From NCBI RefSeq assembly GCF_036417845.1, contig NC_090013.1, positions 1,121,001-1,185,000 of the forward strand: a stretch of 64,000 nt of DNA, in the 5' to 3' direction. Below the pieces are notes generated by a model. It searched no databases and had not been told where the DNA came from. It worked only from the letters and a program-made list of their open reading frames with translations. The DNA is from Apteryx mantelli. Taxonomy: Eukaryota; Chordata; Aves; Apterygiformes; Apterygidae. Both the position numbers and the translations under genes were made by a program. Below, one piece after another: positions 10,195 to 22,600 of the stretch (positions within the stretch are counted from its first letter, which is position 1; every line of letters begins with the position of its first letter).

Positions 10195-10515
10195 GTGCTG
10201 GACAGGGGTGCCTGGACGTGGGTGCCCCAATAGGGGTGACGGATAGGGGTGTCTGCACGCGTGTTCCCAGATACGGGGGCCTGGATGTGGGTGCCTGGAT
10301 AGGAATGTCTGGATATGGGTGCCTGGATAAGGGTGCCCAGATAGAAGTGTCTGAATGTGGGTGTCAAGATATGGGTGCCAAAATAGGGTTGTCTGGATGG
10401 GGGGTCCCTGGTTATGGGTCCCTGGATGTGGGTCCCTGGATGTGGATGCCTGGATGGGGGTGCCTGGACATGGGTGCCTGGACAAGGGTGCCCAGATAGA
10501 GGTGTCCCAGCAGGG
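10195..10515. repeat. ~16-20-bp minisatellite upstream of RASAL3
   Basis: Variable copies of 'gggtgcctggatatgggt' and 'gtgtctggata', ending about 90 bp before the RASAL3 start codon. Confidence 0.8.
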
Positions 10516-10604
10516 GTGTCCCACCACCCTGCACCCCTGGCTCCCATCCCGTCCCGTGGGCACCCTGCAGTGCCGTGGCCACCACGGCTGTCCCCATCCC
10601 GCAG

Positions 10605-13600
10605 ATGGAGGTGGAGAAAGCCCTGCCGGGAGCCGAGACGCTGCTGAAGACCTACAAGTGGCGAACGGCGGTGGCGGCGGGCGAGCGGGAGCCCGAACGG
10701 GCCACCGCGTCCCCAGGCAGCCGCCGCTGGGCCCGGCTCCAGGGCTGGAAACGTTCCTACAGCCAACCCGAGTCCGACAGTGCCGAGGATGGCACCGGAA
10801 AAGGCAGCTCCGGCACCAGGACCCCCAGCCTGGCCAAAGCCAGCGCCCGGCGGTCCCTCTTCCAAAGGGCTTTTTCGGCGCCCTCCAAGGTGGCCAAGGA
10901 GCCACGGGGTCCCGAGGGTGGCAAGGCCACGCTGCAGAAGTACCTGCGCTCCATGTCCAAGAGAAAGGGCCCCGTGGAGAGCGGGGCCAGGGCTGAGCGG
11001 GTGCCCCACGATGCGGCCCCAGGTACGGGGGCGTCAGGGGGGACAGGGCCTGCTGGGCTAGGGGTGGTGGGTGGTGGGTGATGATGGAGGGTGATAGTGA
11101 TGGATTGGGGGTGATGGTGATGGGTTGGGGGCAACGGGTGGTGGGTGATGATGAAGAGTGATGGTGACAGGTTGGGGGTGATGGTGATGGGTTGGGGGTA
11201 ATGGGTGGTGGATGATGATGAAGAGTGATGGTGACAGGTTGGGGGTGATGGTGATGGGTTGGGGGCAACGGGTGGTGGGTCATGATGAAGGGTGATGGAC
11301 TGGGGGTGATGGGTGGGGGGTGATGATGAAGGGTGATGGTGACAGGTTGGAGGTGATGGGTGGTGGGTGATGATGCCAACCGTGGCACGACTATGGCCAC
11401 GTGTCCCAGCATCGCCACACTGATGGTGGCATGGCCACCACCATGCATCCCCCAGCACCATTGCTCCAACCGTGGAACAATCGTGGACACATGTGCCCCA
11501 GCATTGCAGCATTGATGGTGACATGGCCACAGCCATGTGTCCCCTATCACCATTGCTCCAACCATGGCATGACTGTGGCTCCATGCACCCCAGCATCGCA
11601 GCCCTGATGGCAGCATGGCCATGGCCATGTGTCCCCCGGCACCATTGCTCCAGTTGTGGTGTGACCATGGCCACATGTGCCCTGGCATCTCAGCCCTGAT
11701 GGTGACACAACCACGGCCATGTGTCCTCCAACACCAATGCCCCAACCATGACAAGGCCATGGCCCTGTGTGCCCTGGCATCACCGTGCTGATGGCGACAC
11801 GACCACGGCCACGTGTCCCCCAGCCCCACCACGGGGACCAACGGCATGGTCAGGCCTAGCAGTGCCACGGCTGGTGGCCACCCGTGACACCCTGCTCCGC
11901 GCCCGCAGCACCAGAGAGCAGCCACGGCGTGCCACCCATCCCGCTGGCTCCCGCGCCTGACGCCCAGGTGTGGGACGTCTCCAACTTCTCGCTGGTGGAT
12001 GGCCAGCTGGTGCTCGTGGGCAGGGACGAGGAGGTGAGGCTGGTGGCACTGTAGGAGGCCCCCGGGCACCCTGGGGCCACCGAGGTGGGTGCCGTGGCGG
12101 TGCCTGACCCATCTCTGCCGTCAGGTTTTGTTCAGGAGCAGGAACCGGACGGGCAGCTCCATCTCCGAGAGCACCAGCCTGCACCCGGCGGGTGGCAGGA
12201 GGGACCCCGGTGAGAGAGCCCGCCACAGGACGCCACGCGCCGTGGGGGGTGTTTGCACGCGTGGGTGTGGGCCCCGTGCGTGTGGGTGCACCAAGGCAGG
12301 TCCAGCACCATGGATCGTGGCTGCACGCTGTCCCGGGCCACACGTCGCGCAGCGTGCTGTGCCGCGTGCCGCGTTGTGTCCCTCGCCGTGCGCCGTGCGT
12401 GGTGCACCGTGCCATGTCCCATGCTGTGCACCGTGCCGTGCACCACGCCATGTCCCATGCTCTCCACCAGGCCATGCGCCATGCCATGTCCCACGCTGTG
12501 CACCACGGCAGGAGCAATGCTGTGTCCCATGCTCTCCATCAGGCCATGCACCATGCCATGCACCATGGCATGTCCCATGCTGTGCACCATGCCATGTGCC
12601 GTGCTCTCCACCATGCTTTGCACCATGCCATGTCCCATACTCTCCATCGTGCCATGCACGACGTCATGTCCCGCGCTGTGCACCATGGCATGCACCGTGG
12701 CATGTCCCATGTTGTTCCCCATGCCATGCACCATGCCGTGTCCCATGCTGAGCCCCATGCCCTGCACCATGTCACGTCCCATGCTGTGCACCATGTCATG
12801 TGCCATGCTGTGCCCCATGCCATGTGCCATGCCATGTCCCATGCTCTCTACCATGCTTTGCACCATGCCATGTCCAATACTCTCCATCATGCCATGCATG
12901 ATGCCGTGTCCCATGCTGTGCATCATGGCATGCACCATGGCATGTCCCGCGCTGTGCACCATGCCATGAACAATGCCGTGTCCCATGCTCTCCATCATGC
13001 CATGCACCATGCCATGCACCGTGTCATGTCCCATGCTGTGCACCATGCCATGTGCTGTGCTCTCCACCATGCTTTGCACCTTGCCATGTCCCATACGCTC
13101 CATCATGCCATGAATGATGCCATGTCCCGTGCTGTGCACCATGCCATGCACCATGGCATGTCCCATGCTGTGCCCCATGCCATGTCCCATGCCATGTCCC
13201 ATGTTCTCCACCATGCTTTGCACCTTGCCATGACCCATACACTCCATCACGCCATGCATGACGTCATGTCCCATGCTGTGCACCATGGCATGTCCCATGC
13301 TGTGCCCCATGCCATGTGCCATGCCATGTGCCATGCTCTCCACCATGCTTTGCACCATGCCATGTCCCATACGCTCCATCATGCCATGCATGATGCCGTG
13401 TCCTGTGCTGTGCACCATGGCATGCACCATGTCACGTCCCATGCTGTGCACCATGGCATGTCCCATGCTGTGCCCCATGCCACATGCCATGTCCTGCACC
13501 GTGCTCTGCACCACACCACGCACCGTGCCGTGCCCTGCACACCCTGCTCCCCACCACACCATGTCCCACGCCACGTCCCGCGCTGTGCACCGTGCCGTGC

Positions 13601-16600
13601 CCCGCGCTGTGCAACGTGCCACGCGTCCCGCCGTGCGCCGCGGTGCGCCCCACGCCATGCGCCGTGCCCTGCCCCGTGCCGAGCCCGGCGCGCGGAGGAA
13701 GTGCTCGGCGCGAGGTCGCCTTGTCACCGTCACCGCTTCCTCCGGGCTGCTGCGTGTGCTGATTCGGGCGATAAGCGTCTTCGGCTTCCTCCCCGCCGCC
13801 CGGCTGGGGCAGCGCGGGCGGACGGTGCCACCACCAGCCATGGGGCCCCGGCGCTGGCTGCTCTGCGCCGCGCACGTAGGTGAGTTACCCCCTCGCCGGC
13901 CCACGGCGTCCCCTGCCACCGACCCCGGCGTCGGGACGCGGCGGTTTTGTCACCGGGATGGGCATTGGTGCTGCCCATCCCTTTGCACGGAGCTGCAGGA
14001 TGGAGCCGTGCGACCACGTTCTCGGGATGCAACGAAGCACGGGCAGGACCTGGAGGACACGGACACTTGGGTCCTTCCTCGGGCTCCGGCACGGCGGGGA
14101 GGGGGGATTTGCCCGGATTTGCCCCCCCCCCGTGGGCACAAGGGTCTGATCCAGCACCCGCTCCGTCCTCGCAGAGCCTCCCACGGACGAGCGGAGCAGC
14201 CGGACGGCGGCGCGAGGCGCCGAGAGCGAATCCACCCAGTTCGGGAACGTCAAGGTGAGCGTCGCCCGGCCGGTCACCCACCCCGGAGCCGGCGCTGCCG
14301 TGGGGGCGCTTGGCACCGGGGGCGTCCGCCACCCCCAAAGCATCGCAGCTGCCCCCCCCCTTCCCTTTCCCAGGGGCTGCTATGGAAGCGCCTGCGGGAG
14401 CGGAAAGGCCGCGGCGGGGCCAAAGCGGAGCCGCCGGCAGCTCCCAGTGCCGACGGTGAGAGGTAGGTGGGTGGGTGGGTGGGTGATGCGGGCGTTTTGG
14501 GGGGGGGGGGGTCGTCGGGTGCAGGGTGGGGATGGGGGGACGCCCGGTGACATCGCCGTCCCCGCAGGGCCCCGAGCCGGACGGGTTCCCGCGAGTCGCT
14601 GCTGCCGCCGCCGAGCGCAGCCGAGCTGGATCTGACCGGGGACAACGTCATCGTGCGGCCGGTGCACGGCAGCATCGTGGGCGAGAGGTTCTGCTTCCAG
14701 GTGAGGGCACCCACCGGGCGCCCAGGGCACCCAGCACCCCCGGCACAGCCCCATCCGGGCACCCAGCACCCCCAGCACCCCCAGCACAGCCCCGTCTGGG
14801 CACCCAGCACCCCCTGGCTGGGTCCACTGATGTCTCACCATGGGCTCCCCTGGCACAGCCCCCATGCCAGGGTCCCCCCCCCTCCCCGGGCACCCTTGGG
14901 TGCCCCCGGCACCCTGCGGCACCGCCACGGGCCTCCCCGCTCCCCCCCCCCCCAGATCATCACCGGCGAGGGCAGCCGCTCCTTTGGCTGCACCTCCCTG
15001 GCCGAGCGGGACCGCTGGATCGAGAACCTACGCCGCACCGTGCAGCCCAACAAGGTGGGACCGGCACCCCCGGGACCACCCGGCACCCTCGGGACCCCCC
15101 TGGCACCCCCGGGACACCCCCGGCACCTGATCCCTCCCTGCCACCCCCTCCCGTCACCCAGCAGGCAGCACGAGCCTCCTTTAGACCCAGCGTGGGGAAA
15201 CTGAGGCAGGTCCCCACCATCCTGGGCCTGGTGGCCCTCCAGACCTCGTGTCCCCTTGTGTCCTGCTGCCCCCCGAAGGGTTTGGCTCTCCCCTGTGTCC
15301 CCTCTGGGTTCTTGGCCATCCCATCGTGTCCCCTCCTGTCCCCCTGTGTCCTCTCCTGTCCCCCTGCGAGTTTGGATGTCCCTTCCTGTCCCCCCCACCA
15401 CCACCACCAAGTCCCCTCCTGTCTCTCCATCCCTCAGCAGATTTGGCCATCCCGTCCTGTCCCCCGGTGTCCCCTCCTGTCCCACCATCCTCCTGAGGAT
15501 TTGGCCATCCCCCCATGTCCCTTCCTGTCCCACCATCCCCCTGAGGATTTGGCCATCCCCTCCCACCCTTCCATGTCCTCTCCTGTCCCCCATGTCCCCT
15601 CCTGTCCCACCATCCCCCTGAGGATTTGGCCATCCCCTCCCACCCTCCCATATCCTCTCCTGTCCCCCATATCCCCTCCTGTCCCACCATCCCCCTGTAG
15701 ATGCGTCCATCCCCTCCCATCTCCAACGTCCCCCCCGTCCCCTGGTGTCCCCTCCTGTCCCTCTGTCCCCTTGCAGATTTGGCCATCCTCTCCTGTCCCT
15801 CCATCCCCCTGCAGATGTGTCCATCCCCTCCCATCCCCAAGGTTCCCTCCCGTCCCCTGGTGTCCTCTCCTGTCCCTCCATCCCCCTGCAGATGCATCCA
15901 TCCCTTCCCATCCCCAACATCCCCAATGTCCCCTCCTGTCCCCTCCTGTCCCTCCGTCCCCTTGCAGATTTGGCCATCCCCTCCTGTCCCTCCATCCCCT
16001 TGCAGATGCTTCCATCCCCTCCCATCCCCAATGTCCCCTCCTGTCCCCTCCTGTCCCTCCGTCCCCTTGCAGATTTGGCCATCCTCTCCTGTCCCTCCAT
16101 CCCCCTGCAGATGCGTCCATCCCCTCCCACCCCCAATGTCCCCTCCTGTCCCCTCCTGTCCCTCCGTCCCCTTGCAGATTTGGCCATCCTCTCCTGTCCC
16201 TCCACCCCCCTGCAGATGCGTCCATCCCCTCCCACCCCCAATGTCCCCTCCTGTCCCCTCCTGTCCCTCCGTCCCCTTGCAGATTTGGCCATCCTCTCCT
16301 GTCCCTCCACCCCCCTGCAGATGCGTCCATCCCCTCCCACCCCCAATGTCCTCTACTGTCCCCTCCTGTCCCTCCATCCCCCTGCAGATGCGTCCATCTC
16401 CTCCCATCCCCAACGTCCCCTCCCGTCCCCCCGGGGCGCTGACGCCGTCCCCTCCGCCCCATCCCCTGCCCCAGGACAACTGTGAGCGCGTGGAGCTGGC
16501 GCTGAGCCTCTGGGTGTACGAGGCGCGGGACCTGCCGCCGCGGCGCCGCCTCCGCTGCCAGCTCCACCTGGACGGGACGCTCTACGCCCGCACCACGGCC

Positions 16601-19600
16601 AAGGCGGCCGGCGCCGGCGGCGAGCTCTTCTGGGGCGAGCTCTTCCAGCTGGCCGCCCTGCCCCGCGCCCGCACCCTCACCCTGGCCCTGTGCCGCGAGG
16701 ACGACGGGCGGCCCCGCGAGCCCCTGGCCTCCGTCACCGTCCCCTTGAGCGAGCTGGCGGCCGCCGCGCGGCAGCCGCTGGAGCGCTGGTACCCGCTGAG
16801 CGGCCCCGGGCACCCGTCGGGCCGTGAGCGGCCACCGGCCGTGAGGGTGCGCGGGCGCTACCAGGAGGTGCGGGTGCTGCCCATCGTGCGCTACAAGGAG
16901 CTGGCCGAGTTCATCACCTTCCACTACCGGGAGTTGTGCGCCCACCTGGAGCCCATCATCGCCGTGCGGCACAAGGAGGAGCTGGCCGGGGCCCTGGTCC
17001 GCGTCCTGCAGAGCACCGGCAAGGCCAAGGTAGAGCGGGTGCTGCCATGGGTTGGGTTGAGTTGGACATTTCCCAAGGTGGCATGGACATGGTGGGTTGG
17101 GGTGGGATGGGCATTGCTCAAGGTGAGATGGGCATGGTGGGTTGGGTTGAGCTGGACATTTCCCGAGGTGGCATGGACATGGTGAGTTGGGTGGGATGGG
17201 CATTGCTCAAGGTGAGATGGGCATGGTGGGTTGGGTTGAGTTGGACATTTCCCGAGGTGGCATGGACATGGTGAGTTGGGGTGGGATGGGCATTGCTCAA
17301 GGTGGGATGGGCATTGCTCAAGGTGAGATGGGCATGGTGGGCACTGTGGATTGGGATGAGCTGGACATGGCCCAGGGGGGCATGAGCATGGTGGGATGGG
17401 CATGAGATGGGTTTTGCTTGGTGGGTTGTGCATGGGCACAGAAGGTTGGGGGTACCAGGAGAGTCAGACACTGTCCGGGCAGGGATGTTTTGGGATGGGA
17501 AAGGTGATTTTGGGGGGTGCCAGAAGAGCTGGAACTGCCCAGATGGGTTTCGAATGGGATGGGATGGGATGGGATAGATGAGTCATGGGAGCCAGGCACC
17601 ACCCAGGTGGGGATGGGATGAGTTGGGACGGGACGTGAAAGGCAATTCAGGGGGTCCCAGCAGAGCCAGAAGCTGTCTAGGCCAGGTTGGGCAAAGTAGT
17701 TTGGAGCCACTGGGTGCCCCTAAGCCCACCGATGCCGTCTGCCCCACAGGCCTTCCTCATCGACCTCGGCGTGGCTGAGCTGGACCGCTTTGATGACCGT
17801 GAGGCGCTCATCTTCCGCGAGAATACGTTGGCCACCAAGGCCATCGATGAGTACATGAAACTGGTGGGGGGCAAATACCTCCAGGACACACTGGGTACGG
17901 GGTTTTTCGGGGCTTTACAGGGTGTTATGGGGTGTTACGGGATGCAGGACAGGTTGGGCATAGCCCAGGTGTTACAGGATCTAATGAGGCATTACGGGGG
18001 CTGCAGGACATGCTGGCCATGGCCAGGACATTAAGAGATGGTACAGGGCGTTATGGGCTGTTATGGGGTGTTATGGGGTGCAGGACACGTTGGGCATGTC
18101 CAGGGCATTGCAGGGCACCGTGGGGCATTACGGGGTGCAGGAAACCTCCAGGACATCTGCAGGAATGTGGCGTGGGGGCTTGTGACCCATGGCGGTGGCC
18201 GGGTGATGTCCTCACGGGTTGTCCCCGGGGCGCCCAGGCGAGGCCGTGGCCCAGCTCTGCACCTCGGACGACAGCTGCGAGGTCGATCCCAGCAAATGCG
18301 CCGGCCCTGACCTCTCCGACAACCAGAACAACCTGCGGCAGGTCTGCGAGGAGACCTTCCAGCGTATCGCCACGTCCTGCGAGTGAGGGCTGCGCTGCAC
18401 CGGCATGGGGATGGGCACCGACATGGGGACGGGCTTGGGGACGGGCTTGGAGGTGGCACTGGCACAGGCAACGGGATAGACATGGGGATGAGCTTGGGGG
18501 CCAGCACTGGGACAGTAATTGGGATGGGTCCCAGCACCAGGATGGGCGTGGGGACATCCCCTACGTGCCATGGCCTGGCCATGGGGCAGCAGGGCCATCT
18601 CCTACGGGGGTATGGGGTCAGGCACGGGGACAGGCAATGGGACCGGCATGGGGATGGTGTTGGGGATGGACACCAGGTGGTCATGGGGATGGGCACTGGC
18701 ACCAGGATGGGCTTGGGGACAGGCACAGGGATGAGCTGGGGGACAAGAACCATGACCAGAATGGGCACAGGGATGGGGTTGGGGACAGACACCAGTACAG
18801 GGATGGGTTTGCGGATGGGCACCAGCACTGAGACGGGCATGGGGACATGCACCAGCACCAGGAAGGACCTGGGGACAGGCATAGGGAGAGGCACAAGGAT
18901 GGGCATGGACACAACACGGCACGGTGGGCACCACGGCGCATGGAGGGTCTCCGGGGACGCCCGCCATCCCGGCACCCCTCGTGGCTTCGCTCCCCACAGC
19001 GCTTTCCCGGCGGAGCTGGGCGAGATCTTCGCGGCGTGGCAGGAGGAGTGCGTGGCGCGGGGCAAGGAGGGCATCGGGCAGCGCCTGGTCTCGGCCTCCC
19101 TCTTCCTGCGGTTCCTGTGCCCCGCTGTCATGTCGCCCAGCCTCTTCGGCCTCATCCAGGAGTACCCGAGCGAGGCCACCGCTCGCACCCTCACCCTCGT
19201 GGCCAAGGTCATCCAGAACCTGGCCAACTTCACCACGTACGTCCCAGCACGGCACCGGTGGGGAGGGGACACCCGCTGTGCCTGCCGCAGCGGGGCTGGG
19301 CACGCCATAGACCACCACGGGACAGCAAGGATGTCCCCTATGTGCCATGGGGCAGGCGAGATGTCCCCGATGTGCCATGGAGCATCGGTGACTTCTCCTA
19401 TGCCTCATGGGGCAGCCAGGGTGTCCTCTACACTCCATGGAGCAGTAGGGATATCCCCTACACACCATGCAGCAGCAGGGATGTCCCCTACATGTCATGG
19501 GGCAGCAGGGACATCCCCTGTGTACCAGGGGACAGCAGGGACGTCCCCTACATCCCATGGTGCAGGAGGGACTTCCCCCACATACCATCAGGCAGCAAGA

Positions 19601-22600
19601 ACGTCCACTTCACACTATGGGGCAGCAGGGATGTCCCCTACATGCCATGAACCGTCCATGGGGCAGCAGAGGACTTCTCCACTCCCTGCATGAGGCTGGC
19701 ATGTTCTCACCAGCAGAGCCTCGTGTGTGACTTGTGGTGGCCTGGCCTGTGGGCATGGTGGTGGCTGGCCCAAGGACATGGCAGTGTCCTAGCCCATGGG
19801 ATGGTGGTGGCTGGCCCAAGGACATGGCAGTGCCTTGGCCCGTGGTCATGGAAGTGGCTTGGCCCGTGGTCGTGGTGGTGGCTCGGCCCATGGCTGTGGC
19901 AGCACCTTGGCCCGTGGCCTGGCCACGGGTGACCAAACACCGTGGTCCCCAGGTTTGGCGAGAAGGAGGCCTACATGGGCTTCATGAACGAGTTCCTGGA
20001 GCACAACTGGAGCACCATGATGGCCTTCCTGCAGAGCGTGGCCAACCCTGAGAGCAGCGCCCACATGGCCACTTATGACGGCTATGTGGACCTGGCCCTG
20101 GAGCTTGCCACTCTCCATCTCCTGCTCTGCGACATTTTCTCCAGCCTGGACCAGGTGCCACCTGATCCCGCATGTCCTCAGGGGTGGCCAGCGAGACCAG
20201 CTGGCTCCTCTTCCTCATGTGCAGAGCTGGGCACCCACTGCCACAGATGGTGCCCACTTCATGGCCACCTGCCAGCCCCATAACAGCCCTGTCTCGCCCT
20301 GGCAGGCCACGCAGGAGGAGCTGGAGCCACTGCCCACCATCCTCACTGCCATCAGGGAGGGCACCCCCGTCCCCGTCTCCGTCCGGCTCAGCTCCACCAC
20401 GGAGCGAAGGTACCAGCGGGGGGACACGCAGGGCTGGGGGATGTGCAGAGACAGGGCAGTCTGGAGGGGCTTGAGTACAGGTGACACCAGGATGGGTTTG
20501 GGGATGGTTCTGGTCCCAGGTGGGTTCAGAGGATGGTTCTTGTCCTGGCTGGATTTGGGGTAATTCTGGTCCCATTTGGGTTCAGGGGATGGTTCTGGTC
20601 CCGGCTGGATTTGGGGTAATTCTGGTCCTAGGTGGATTCAGGGGATGGTTCTGGTCCTGGCTGGATCTGGGGTGACTCTGGTCCTAGGTGGATTCAGGGG
20701 ATGGTTCTGGTCCTGGCTGGATTTGAGGTGACTCTGGTCCTAGGTGGATTCAGGGGATGGTTCTGGTCCTGGCTGGATTTGGGGTGACTCTGGTCCCATT
20801 TGGGTTCAGGGGATGGTTCTGGTCCTGGCTGGATTTGGGGTAATTCTGGTCCCATTTGGGTTCAGGGGATGGTTCTGGTCCTGGCTGGATTTGGGGTGAT
20901 TCTGGTCCCATTCGGGTTCAGGGGATGGTTCTGGTCCTGGCTGGATTTGGGGTGACTCTGGTCCCATTTGGGTTCAGAGGAGGATTCTGGTCCCGGTTGG
21001 CTTCAGGGGATGGTTCTGGTCCCACCTGGGTCCGTTCCCCACCCGATGCCCATCTGTGCCACCCTCCACCTCCCCGTGCAGCTCGGCAGAAGCCTCCAAG
21101 CCGGGCTTCGTGCCACCACGGGACCTGAGCAAGCACAGCCCCCTCATCAAGAGCCAGTCGCTCATCAGCATCCGCCGGGTCCGGAGCCGGGAAGACGGAC
21201 CGGAACCGGAGCCGGCACCAGAACCGTCTCCACGGCCGTCCCGGGAACGCAGGAACGTGCAGCGCACCCAGAGCGTGCCGGCGCAGAGCAAAGCCGCCCG
21301 GCGCCTGCGCAAGCAGAGCAGCGCCGAGCACGTGGCCGAGCCGCCGGGTGAGGACGTCGCCTCGGGCGCCTCCGTCCCCCGCGACGCCCCGGTAAGGGAG
21401 CGCCGCCGAGCCGACGCGCGCCCGAGGGTGGCCGAGCCGGGCGGGCTGTGACGGGCGCTGCCCTTCCTAGGGCCGCTCCAAGCTGCGGCCGTCGGCGTCG
21501 CTGCCCCGCAAGTCCACGGTGCCGTGGCAGCGCTACGCGGAGGAGGCGGCGGCGGCGGGGCCGAGCGAGCTCTACGCCATGCGGCCGCTGGAGAAGGTAA
21601 CGCCGGCGTCGCCTCTCCGGGTGCCCTCCGCGGGCGGCGGGTGCCGCCGGGCGCCACCGTTCATGCTCGTCTCTCCAGCACGGGCGGCTCATCGAGGCGC
21701 TGCGGAAGGAGGTGGCCGAGAGCCGGGAGAGGCAGCGGGAGGCCGAGGCCCGGGTGGACGCGGCGGAGGCTCAGCACCGCAGCCTGCGGCAGGAGCAGGC
21801 TCAGCACCGCGAGCAGCTCGAGCATCTCCGGCAGCAGCTGGAGGAGGCCAACGCTCGCTTGGCCAATCTAGGCGCCAGGTAGGGACCGTGGGGGACGTGG
21901 TGGCCCCGGGAAGTCCCAGCGCCGTGGGGGGTTGTGCTGGGCACCCAACTCTGGGTGCCTGGTGATGGTGGGGTCTGCACCATGCACCCAACTCTGGGTG
22001 CCTGGTGATGGTGGGGTCTGCACCATGCACCCAACTCTGGGCACCCAGCGATGGTGGGGTCTGCACCATGCACCCAACTCTGGGCACCCAGCGATGGTGG
22101 GGTCTGCACCATGCACCCAACTCTGGGCACCCAGCGATGGTGGGGTCTGCATCATGCATCCAAATCCGGGCACCCAGTGATGGTGAGGTCTGCACCATGC
22201 ACCCAACTCTGGGCACCTGGTGATGATGGAGTCTGCACCATGCACCCAACTCTGGGCACCCACTGATGATGGGGTCTGCACCATGCACCCAACTCTGGGC
22301 ACCTGGTGACGATGGGGTCTGCACCATGCATCCAAATCTGGGCACCCAGTGATGATGAGATCTGCACCATGCACCCAACTCCGGGCACCCGGTTACGATG
22401 GGGTCTGCACCATGCACCCACCTCTGGGCACCCACTGATGATGGGGTCTGCACCATGCATCCAAATCTGGGCACCCAGTGATGATGAGATCTGCACCATG
22501 CACCCAACTCCGGGCACCCGGTTACGATGGGGTCTGCACCATGCACCCACCTCTGGGCACCCACTGATGATGGGGTCTGCACCATGCACCCAAATCTGGG

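Larger units (their letters stand above)
11970..15054 (+). other. RASAL3: RASAL3 PH-like module (exons 2-7)
   Basis: Encodes [18 protein letters not shown] (about residues 160-177), the [20 protein letters not shown] helix region, [16 protein letters not shown], and [19 protein letters not shown] plus [18 protein letters not shown] (to residue 343). The final AERDRWIE(N/D)LRR helix is the hallmark of the split PH domain in SynGAP/RASAL proteins. The exon 5 donor must be AG|GTAGGT at 14463, not the GTGAGA at 14456, to keep frame with exon 6. Confidence 0.85.
16861..20154 (+). other. RASAL3: RASAL3 RasGAP domain (exons 8-12)
   Basis: Starts near [19 protein letters not shown] and runs to [12 protein letters not shown] (about residues 490-771). 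It contains the arginine finger R551 in FRENTLATK, the CEVDPSKC segment, [20 protein letters not shown] and [19 protein letters not shown]. These are the residues that supply the catalytic arginine and bind Ras switch II in p120GAP-type domains, so catalytic competence is predicted. Confidence 0.9.

Noticed and set aside
10575-10604. in-frame ATG at 10575 as the RASAL3 start
   Set aside because: Possible, but the added ten residues lack resemblance. The 10605 ATG follows CCATCCCGCAG, an acceptor-like tract, and matches the human distance to the TSYRW/KTYKW motif.
9439-12069. 876-codon minus-strand frame
   Set aside because: It runs through three unrelated minisatellites and antisense to RASAL3 exons 1-2, with no domain.
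12132-13919. 595-codon minus-strand Met/His-rich frame and the 563-codon plus-strand frame over it
   Set aside because: Artefact of the self-complementary CATG array inside RASAL3 intron 3.
14456-14462. GTGAGA donor at 14456 for RASAL3 exon 5
   Set aside because: It gives the wrong phase for exon 6. The AG|GTAGGT donor seven bases later preserves the conserved SRTGSRESL frame.
14835-16346. 503-codon minus-strand Gly/Asp/Arg-rich frame
   Set aside because: Antisense of the C/T-rich 105-bp array in RASAL3 intron 7; repeat composition only.
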